Shown: piece by piece, positions 8,422-14,222 of the stretch
How the letters are laid out: each line of letters starts with the position of its first letter
How positions within the stretch are numbered: position 1 is the stretch's first letter
NCBI GenBank assembly: GCA_022703215.1
Contig: JAKLEE010000003.1
Coordinates: forward strand, 1-35,249
Length of the DNA stretch: 35,249 nucleotides
DNA from: Spirochaetota bacterium
GTDB taxonomy: Bacteria; Spirochaetota; Spirochaetia; Treponematales; UBA12059
Direction of reading: 5' to 3'
Notes under the pieces: model-generated
Told to the model about the DNA's origin: nothing
Seen by the model: the letters and a program-made list of their open reading frames with translations, nothing else
The model's database searches: none
Program-made: the position numbers and the translations under genes

Positions 8422-10326
8422 ATGGCCCGGGTCGCGATCGTCGAGGACGAATCCCTTGTAGCGCTCGATATTGCCCGCTTCCTCGAGCGGCGCGGCCACG
8501 TCGTCGCCGGCACCTTCGACTCGGGCGACGAGCTGCTTTCGGCCTTCGACCGCCTCGACGCCGACCTGGTCCTCATGGATGTGAAGATCCGCGGTTCGCG
8601 CGACGGCGTGGAGACCGCAGGCCTGGTCCGCGAGCGTTACGGCGTGCCGGTGGTCCTGCTCACAGCCTTCGCGGACGAGGATACGGTCGAGCGCGCGAAG
8701 CGCATCGAGCCTTTCGGCTACATCATCAAACCTTTCGAGGAGCGCGCGCTCTGGACCGCCATGGAGATCGCGCTCTACCGCGGCGACATGGAACGTCGCC
8801 TGATGCGGAGCGAGCGGAAATTCCGTTCGCTGTTCGAGGGCAGTCCCGGATGCAATTTCCTCTTCGACCGCTCCGGCGTCATCATTGAGGCCAACGCCTC
8901 GTTCCGCGCCGTTTTCGGCGACGCGGCGGGACTGGACCTCCGCTCCCGCTTCAACGATCCGGTGGCCTTCGACGACATCGTCCGCGCGCTCGACGCCGAC
9001 GGAAGCCGCCCCGGTGCGGAGTACCTGCTCAAGGGTCCCGACGGCGGCGAGGTGTGCATGTTCGCTAGCTTCTCCTCCGAGTCGTTGTCGAAAGGCGGCG
9101 AAGGGGGAGCCTGGGAACTGGCCCAGGGCTTCGCCATCGACGCGACCGAGCGTCGCAGGCTCGAGGCCCAGCTCAGGCAGGCCCAGAAGCTCGAGGCCAT
9201 CGGCAGCCTGGCGGGCGGCCTGGCCCACGATTTCAACAACGTGCTGACCGCGGTGATGGGGCATGCGGACCTGCTCGCCGATTCCGCGCGGGACCGCCCC
9301 GACTTGCTCGACGACATCGACGGTGTCAGGCGGGCTTCCCGAAGGGCCGCATCGCTGTCGCGGAGGCTGCTCGGCTTCGCCCGCCGGAGCGTCCACGAAC
9401 CCAGGCGCCTTGCCCCGGACGAGCTCGTCGCGGAACTCGAGCGGATGCTCAAGCGGCTCCTGCCCGTGGATATCGCGCTCTCCTGCGCTTATGGGGCCGG
9501 GGCTTGCCGGGTCAACGCCGATCCTTCGCACCTCGAGCAGATCATCGTCAACCTGGTGGTGAACGCGCGCGACGCGATGCCCTCGGGCGGCACGATACGC
9601 CTCACCACGGAAAAGGCGGAGCTTGCCGGGCCACGCGCGGGCAGGATCGGCTCGGTGGGAGCGGGACCCTGCGTGCTCCTCAAGGTCGCGGATACGGGAA
9701 CGGGTATCCCTCCCGCGGACCTGACGCGCATCTTCGAACCGTTCTACACGACCAAGGGACCGAACGCGGGCACCGGACTCGGACTCGCCATGGTCTCGAA
9801 CCTCGTGAGGGAAGCGGGCGGCCTGGTCGACGTGGATTCAGAACCCGGGCGGGGCTCCACCTTCACCGTCATCCTGCCCGCGATCCAGGCGTCGGAGGCC
9901 GGGCACGAGGCCGGAACCTCCGTGGTCGGGCGCTACGATCCTCCCGTCGGTCTCAGCGCCCTGGTGGTCGAAGGGGATTCCGACGTGCGTGACCTGCTCG
10001 AGAGGACCCTCGGACGCTTCGGCTTCGAGGTGCGCGCGGCGTCCGGTCCGGGGGAAGGGCTCAAGGCGGCCGAGGAGCTCGGAGCGCGCATCGACCTCGT
10101 CGTGGCCGACCTGGTCATGCCGCTGATGGGCGGGGACGAGCTCGCCGTCCGGCTGAGGAAGCTCGCGCCCGAGTCGGCGGCGCTGATAATTTCGGGACGC
10201 GACGAACCGGTCGCGCCGCTCGGAGGGCGCTTCGCCCTGCTCAGGAAACCATTCGACGAGAAGGCACTCCGTTCGGCCCTGGAGAGGATACTCCCTCAGG
10301 CGAGGCCGGAAAAGGCCAGCGAATAG
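8422..10326 (+). CDS. Hybrid histidine kinase: receiver, PAS, HisKA, HATPase, receiver
   Basis: A 634-aa soluble kinase. The first receiver has D53 (LVLMDVKIRG) and K103. A PAS domain spans about 130-245 (ERKFRSLFEGSPGCNFLF at its start). The HisKA domain has H269 in GGLAHDFNN, of the type found in NtrB-like kinases. The ATPase domain has N381, G1 DTGTGI and G2 GTGLGL. A C-terminal receiver has D563 (VVADLVMPLMGG) and K609. The ATG at 8422 is chosen because the receiver fold begins there; the same frame is open further upstream but overlaps the previous gene. Both kinases of the cluster begin with a receiver, an uncommon shared design. The 3' end overlaps the convergent ATPase gene by 31 bases. 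Confidence 0.92.
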   Translation: MARVAIVEDESLVALDIARFLERRGHVVAGTFDSGDELLSAFDRLDADLVLMDVKIRGSRDGVETAGLVRERYGVPVVLLTAFADEDTVERAKRIEPFGYIIKPFEERALWTAMEIALYRGDMERRLMRSERKFRSLFEGSPGCNFLFDRSGVIIEANASFRAVFGDAAGLDLRSRFNDPVAFDDIVRALDADGSRPGAEYLLKGPDGGEVCMFASFSSESLSKGGEGGAWELAQGFAIDATERRRLEAQLRQAQKLEAIGSLAGGLAHDFNNVLTAVMGHADLLADSARDRPDLLDDIDGVRRASRRAASLSRRLLGFARRSVHEPRRLAPDELVAELERMLKRLLPVDIALSCAYGAGACRVNADPSHLEQIIVNLVVNARDAMPSGGTIRLTTEKAELAGPRAGRIGSVGAGPCVLLKVADTGTGIPPADLTRIFEPFYTTKGPNAGTGLGLAMVSNLVREAGGLVDVDSEPGRGSTFTVILPAIQASEAGHEAGTSVVGRYDPPVGLSALVVEGDSDVRDLLERTLGRFGFEVRAASGPGEGLKAAEELGARIDLVVADLVMPLMGGDELAVRLRKLAPESAALIISGRDEPVAPLGGRFALLRKPFDEKALRSALERILPQARPEKASE

Positions 10327-10997
10327 AGCCTCGTCTCCAACTCGCGCCGTTCCGCCTCGTTTTTCGGGTCGGGCCGGAGGTCGGCGACCATGACGGCTGG
10401 CGCGCCCGAGAGCGCGCACACCCGGTCGCCGATCCGGATGGCCTCGGCGATGTCGTGCGTCACGAACAGCACGGTCCGGCGTTCCGCCGATTCGAGCTCG
10501 AGGAAGGCCTCGACGAGGCCGGCGCGCGTCCGCGGATCGACGGACTGGAACGGCTCGTCCATGAGCAGAACGTCCGAGGGGAAGGCGAAGGCGCGCGCGA
10601 GGGAAACCCGCTGGCGCATGCCTCCCGAGAGCTCGGAAGGACGCTTCGAGAACTCCCGAGCGAGGCCCACGCGCGCGAGGAAGTCGCGCGCCCGCTCGCG
10701 GGCGGCGGCCTTTCCCAGCGTACGCCGGAGGACGAAGGCCACGTTGTCCTCGGCGCTGAGCCAGGGCAGCAGCCGCGGCTCCTGGAAGGCGAATCCGAAG
10801 CGGGCGTCACGGAAACCGCTCCTGTCGGCTTCCGCCGCAGGCAGGAGTCCGGCGACGCTCATGAGGAGGCTCGTCTTGCCGCAGCCTGAAGGACCGAGGA
10901 CGGCGGTGGCCGTGCGGGGCTCGAGCTCGAGGGAAAGCCCGTCGAACACCGTCCGCTCCCCGTAGCGGAGGCGGAGTCCGGAAACGCTATAGCCCAT
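10296..10997 (-). CDS. ABC transporter ATPase, NitT/TauT (SsuB/TauB-like) family
   Basis: A 233-aa nucleotide-binding subunit. Walker A GPSGCGKT (35-42), Q-loop Q72, signature LSGGMRQR (123-130), Walker B VLLMDEP (143-149) and the switch histidine H181 are complete. The ATG at 10997 lies inside the 3' end of the permease gene and gives the usual N terminus; an upstream start would add residues without homology. It powers the permease encoded just upstream. Its end overlaps tail to tail with the hybrid kinase gene. The family carries nitrate, sulfonates, taurine or thiamine precursors; the substrate cannot be read from the ATPase. Confidence 0.92.
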   Translation of the reverse strand: MGYSVSGLRLRYGERTVFDGLSLELEPRTATAVLGPSGCGKTSLLMSVAGLLPAAEADRSGFRDARFGFAFQEPRLLPWLSAEDNVAFVLRRTLGKAAARERARDFLARVGLAREFSKRPSELSGGMRQRVSLARAFAFPSDVLLMDEPFQSVDPRTRAGLVEAFLELESAERRTVLFVTHDIAEAIRIGDRVCALSGAPAVMVADLRPDPKNEAERRELETRLYSLAFSGLA

Positions 10998-11757
10998 GCC
11001 GCGCCAGACCCCGCCTGGCCGCGCGGAAAATCGCGTCGCTCGAGGCGCACAGGACGATACCGGCCGCGGCCCAGGCAAAGACGCCTGAGGTGTCCAGCAT
11101 GAGGCGACGCTCCTGGAGCCCTGTGCCGAGCGCGAGCGCGGGCTGGCTGAGCACCTCGCCGGCGATCACGACCTTCCACGAGAGGCCGATCGCGGACTGG
11201 GCCGCGGCTGCCAAATGCCCGGTCATCGAGGGCAGCCGGATGCCGAGCAGCACGGCGCGCCGCTCGGTCCGGAACAGGGACGCCATCTCGAGCAGGCCCG
11301 GATCGGTGGCGCGCCAGCCTTCGGCCACCTGCGCCGCGACCACCGGAAAGGCCATGAGGAAGGCCGCGAAAACCGGCACGACGCCGACGCCGAACCAGAA
11401 GAGGAACAGGAGGATCAAGGCGATGACCGGCATGGCCCTGACTGTCGAAAGGAGCGGCGACACGAACGCCTCGAAGCGCGGACTCGCGCCGCAGGCCGCT
11501 CCGATCGAGGTGCCCGCCAGCATCGACAGCAGGAAGGCGGCGAGGCCCCGAGCCATGGTGGCGAGGAGCGCCGCCAGGAAATCCGTCGAGGAAAGGAGCG
11601 CGGCCGCCCGGGCCAAAACCCGCTCGGGCGGCGGCAGGATGATGTCCTTGCCGATTCCGAGCGAGGCGAGTTTCCAGACCGCGATCAGGGTCGCCGCGCC
11701 GGCGAGCGCGGCGAGCCGCTCACTTTTCGCGCGCATCGCCCCGCCAGAAACCTTCAT
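10987..11757 (-). CDS. ABC transporter permease, NitT/TauT-like
   Basis: A 256-aa inner-membrane protein with about six hydrophobic segments and a binding-protein-dependent permease (MetI-like) fold. The cytoplasmic coupling loop is visible around EMASLFRTERRAVLLGIRLP, where the ATPase docks. The start is ATG at 11757, overlapping the end of the binding-protein gene; an ATG at 11736 is a shorter alternative. Upstream overlap and downstream overlap with the ATPase gene make this a compact three-gene transporter operon. No fused binding domain is present. Confidence 0.9.
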   Translation of the reverse strand: MKVSGGAMRAKSERLAALAGAATLIAVWKLASLGIGKDIILPPPERVLARAAALLSSTDFLAALLATMARGLAAFLLSMLAGTSIGAACGASPRFEAFVSPLLSTVRAMPVIALILLFLFWFGVGVVPVFAAFLMAFPVVAAQVAEGWRATDPGLLEMASLFRTERRAVLLGIRLPSMTGHLAAAAQSAIGLSWKVVIAGEVLSQPALALGTGLQERRLMLDTSGVFAWAAAGIVLCASSDAIFRAARRGLARHGL

Positions 11758-12763
11758 CGGGCAGGCGGCCGCCGATCGATTCCGGAGCGTATTCGAGGAA
11801 GACGCGGAGCAAGGCCTCGAGGGCCGGACGGGCTGCGGCGGGGGCCAGGTAACGGTAGTTCGAGGCCGGTATGGCCTTGGCCGCGACGGCGGCCTTGAGG
11901 CCGAGCTCGCGCTGTTCCACGAGGAAGCCGGCGGCAGCGGGGTCGGAAACGACGAATTCGACCGAGGCTTTGCACGCGTCCAGCAGGGCCGCGACGGCCG
12001 CGGGCCGCGAATCGACGAGGGTGCCGCGGACGACGAGCACCGTCATCGGATAGTCGCCCGCGCCGGTGGCCTCGCGCCAGGCGGGTTCGAGCGTGAAGGC
12101 GCGGGAGAGCGAGGCATTCCCGGCCAGCGCCTGTGTGGCGAAGGGTTCCGGGAGCACGGCGAGCGATATCCTGCCCGCGATGAGGCTGGCGGCGATCTCG
12201 GGCACCGGCATCGAGAAGGAGAGGGTCAAGTCCTTCCCCGGCACGAGGCCTTCCTTGGCGAGCAGGGTGCGGAGCACGTATTCCGGGGTGGCGCCTTGGC
12301 CCGCGACCTGGACGACGCGGCCCGCTAGTTCGCGGATCGAGCCGATCGAGGAATCCGCGGAGACCACGGAGTTCATGCCGAAGCCGACGACGGCTCCCAG
12401 CCGGAAATCCATGCCGGCATTGAAGAGGTTGACGGCGAGGTTGGGCGGCAGCACGGCCGCGTCGAGCTCCCCTGAAAGCAGCCGAGCCACCATGACGTCG
12501 GTATTGGGTACGATTACCGTCTTGAGGGTCGCGTTTCCGGGGAGCGCGGCGGGACCGTCGAGCAGGCGGACGAGCGAAACCCCGCTCGGCCCCTTCAGCA
12601 CCGCCGCCCGAATGGTGATCGGCGCGGAGCCGGCAGTCTCGCGGGCGCCGAGCGCGGCGGCCGGAATGGCAGAAACCAGGAACAGGATGAAAGACGCGGC
12701 TGCTGCTGCGGCTGGACGTTTCGTGGCGGACTCCTTGGCATCGCGTTGCGCGTGCGGGTCCAC
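11720..12763 (-). CDS. ABC transporter periplasmic substrate-binding protein, NitT/TauT-like
   Basis: A 347-aa protein with a signal peptide: a basic N region (about 1-17), a hydrophobic core (AAAAAASFILFLVSAIPAA) and a likely cleavage after the L-G-A at about 38-40. There is no lipobox cysteine. The mature part has the type II periplasmic-binding fold with motifs typical of SsuA/TauA/ThiY-like proteins (LSGELDAAVLPPNLAVNLF; GQGATPEYVLRTLL; AVLPEPFA). It should bind the substrate and present it to the permease. The start is GTG at 12763, with AGGAG about 11 bases upstream. The ligand is unknown: no pathway gene sits beside the operon, and no riboswitch-like leader is visible in the 50-base gap. 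Confidence 0.88.
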   Translation of the reverse strand: MDPHAQRDAKESATKRPAAAAAASFILFLVSAIPAAALGARETAGSAPITIRAAVLKGPSGVSLVRLLDGPAALPGNATLKTVIVPNTDVMVARLLSGELDAAVLPPNLAVNLFNAGMDFRLGAVVGFGMNSVVSADSSIGSIRELAGRVVQVAGQGATPEYVLRTLLAKEGLVPGKDLTLSFSMPVPEIAASLIAGRISLAVLPEPFATQALAGNASLSRAFTLEPAWREATGAGDYPMTVLVVRGTLVDSRPAAVAALLDACKASVEFVVSDPAAAGFLVEQRELGLKAAVAAKAIPASNYRYLAPAAARPALEALLRVFLEYAPESIGGRLPDEGFWRGDAREK

Positions 12764-12801
12764 TATACCCCGCGCTCCTACACTTTTTCCAGCGCATTGG
12801 T

Positions 12802-12807
12802 TATAGT
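12802..12807 (+). promoter_or_regulatory. -10 box of a possibly leaderless mcsA promoter
   Basis: TATAGT lies six bases before the mcsA ATG, which would put the transcription start at or next to the A of the ATG. No Shine-Dalgarno sequence precedes the ATG (CGAACC). The -35 region is poor, with TACACT or neighbouring hexamers near 12779. No CtsR heptad direct repeat is seen in this 50-base divergent gap. Confidence 0.4.
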
Positions 12808-12813
12808 CGAACC

Positions 12814-13173
12814 ATGCTTTGCGACGAATGCGGAACGGCCGAAGCCTCCATTCTCATCGGCCAGGCCGGCGCGCTTCCCTCCCGGCTCCGCCTGTGCGCG
12901 GCCTGCGCCGCGCGCCGCGGCGTGTCGGGTTCGGGCGGAGCGCTCCGCATCGACCTCGACGCGCTTTTCGTCGCGGCGGATCCCGCTCCGGGAGCTCCGG
13001 CGCGGTCCTGCCCGGGCTGCGGGCTCGGTTTCGACCAATTCCGCCGCGAAGGACGCTTCGGCTGCCCGGCCTGCGTCGCCGCCTTCGCCGAGGCCGTCCC
13101 TTCGCTCGGGAAGCGCCCGGCCTACGCCCGCGGACGGGACGGGCGCGACGGGCTCCGGGGTAGCTTCCGGTGA
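12814..13173 (+). CDS. mcsA: McsA-like zinc-finger protein, short form without a UVR domain
   Basis: A 119-aa protein with four CxxC pairs: C3-C6 (MLCDEC), LCAAC, SCPGC and GCPAC. Their spacing and order match the two zinc-binding modules of McsA, the activator and adaptor of the protein-arginine kinase McsB. The following segment (CVAAFAEAVPSLGKRP) matches the end of the second finger. Typical McsA proteins run to about 170-185 aa with a C-terminal UVR coiled coil; here the protein ends right after the fingers. The identification rests on the fingers and on the neighbours mcsB-like and clpC. The TGA stop overlaps the GTG start of the next gene. A generic zinc-ribbon protein remains possible, but context makes that less likely. 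Confidence 0.75.
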   Translation: MLCDECGTAEASILIGQAGALPSRLRLCAACAARRGVSGSGGALRIDLDALFVAADPAPGAPARSCPGCGLGFDQFRREGRFGCPACVAAFAEAVPSLGKRPAYARGRDGRDGLRGSFR

Positions 13174-14222
13174 ACGAGTTCCTTGCGCGGGGGTGCCCCG
13201 TTCCCGACGACGCGCCATCGGGCGACGTGGCGCTGCGCAGCGCGGGCCTGCTTGCCCGCAACCTCGAAGGCGAACCCTTCGTGTGGCGCGCCGACGAGAC
13301 GACGCGCGCCCGGGCGGCGCGCCTCGTCGAATCCGCCTGGTCCCGGTCGGACGGGACGGAGGCCTCTGCGCTTTCCCTGCTCGATCCCCTCATGCGCCGG
13401 GTCCTCGCCGACCGCGACGCCATCTCGGATTCGTATTCCCACGACCCGTCCGGATGGATAGGCTGGCGCGCCGCCCGGAGCACCTGGATCACCTCGAACG
13501 AGACGGATCACGTCCGCGTCCGCTGCGAACGGCCCGGGCTCGACCCGGAAGGCGTGCTCGCCGCGCTCGAGGCCGAGGAGGACGGGCTCGCCCGATCGCT
13601 CCTCTGGTCCTTCGACGGACGGTTCGGATTCCTCGGCCCTGACCCCTCCGGAATCGGCCACGGCATCGTCCTTTCCGTCAGCCTGCACTTGCCCGCCCTC
13701 GCGATGACCCTCGCCGTGGAGCGCGAATTCCACGAGGCTCTCGCCGCGGGCATGGAGATCATCGGCCAGAGTCCGGAGGCGGGAAGCTCCACCGCCTCGG
13801 TATGGACCGTGGCCTGCCGCTGCCCGCCGGAAATCCCGCCCGCCGCCGCCGCCGGACGGCTCCGCGCGATTTGCGGGAATCTTGCCGAAGCGGAACGCTC
13901 GGCCCGCGCCCTGCTCGGCCAGCGGGATCGCCTGGGCCTCGAGGACGCAATATCCCGGGCTTTCGGGCTGTCGCGCTACGCCCGGGCCCTGCGAGCGGAG
14001 GAGGCCATGGAGGCCGCCTCTTTCCTCAGGCTCGGCGACGCGCTCGGCCTCGTGTCCGGAATGGGTCCCGGCCGCTTCGCGGCCTCGCTTCGCGGCCTGA
14101 CGGGCTCGGGGCTCTCCCTTTCCGGCATGGCATCCGGCCAGAGCGAGGCCCGCAGGCGCGCCCTCGCGTTCGCGGCTTCGCTCGAGGGAGTATCGCTCGC
14201 ACAGGAGTGGCACGGTGTTTAA
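13170..14222 (+). CDS. mcsB: McsB-like protein, predicted pseudokinase of the phosphagen-kinase family
   Basis: A 350-aa protein, the usual McsB length. Fold-level matches to McsB are clear: LLARNLEG (27-34), NETDHVRVRCERPG (110-123), SLHLPALAMT (171-180), AERSARALL (241-249), RLGLEDAISRAFG and FLRLGDALGL. The active site is largely gone compared with the B. subtilis protein as I recall it: SSRIR reads RSAGL (23-27), the NEEDH pair reads NETDH, the CPTNVGTGLRAS loop reads PDPSGIGHGIVLS (157-169), so the reactive Cys and an ATP-binding Arg are absent, and the RGIYGEGSE loop reads IGQSPEAGS. Protein-arginine phosphorylation is therefore not expected; an adaptor or regulator of ClpC is the better guess. 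The gene overlaps both neighbours (4 and 8 bases). No frameshift or stop is present, so it is not a decayed pseudogene. Confidence 0.8.
   Translation: MNEFLARGCPVPDDAPSGDVALRSAGLLARNLEGEPFVWRADETTRARAARLVESAWSRSDGTEASALSLLDPLMRRVLADRDAISDSYSHDPSGWIGWRAARSTWITSNETDHVRVRCERPGLDPEGVLAALEAEEDGLARSLLWSFDGRFGFLGPDPSGIGHGIVLSVSLHLPALAMTLAVEREFHEALAAGMEIIGQSPEAGSSTASVWTVACRCPPEIPPAAAAGRLRAICGNLAEAERSARALLGQRDRLGLEDAISRAFGLSRYARALRAEEAMEAASFLRLGDALGLVSGMGPGRFAASLRGLTGSGLSLSGMASGQSEARRRALAFAASLEGVSLAQEWHGV

Noticed and set aside
13170-14222. McsB-like gene as a decaying pseudogene
   Set aside because: The frame is intact over the full family length, overlaps both neighbours and keeps structural motifs, which argues for selection.
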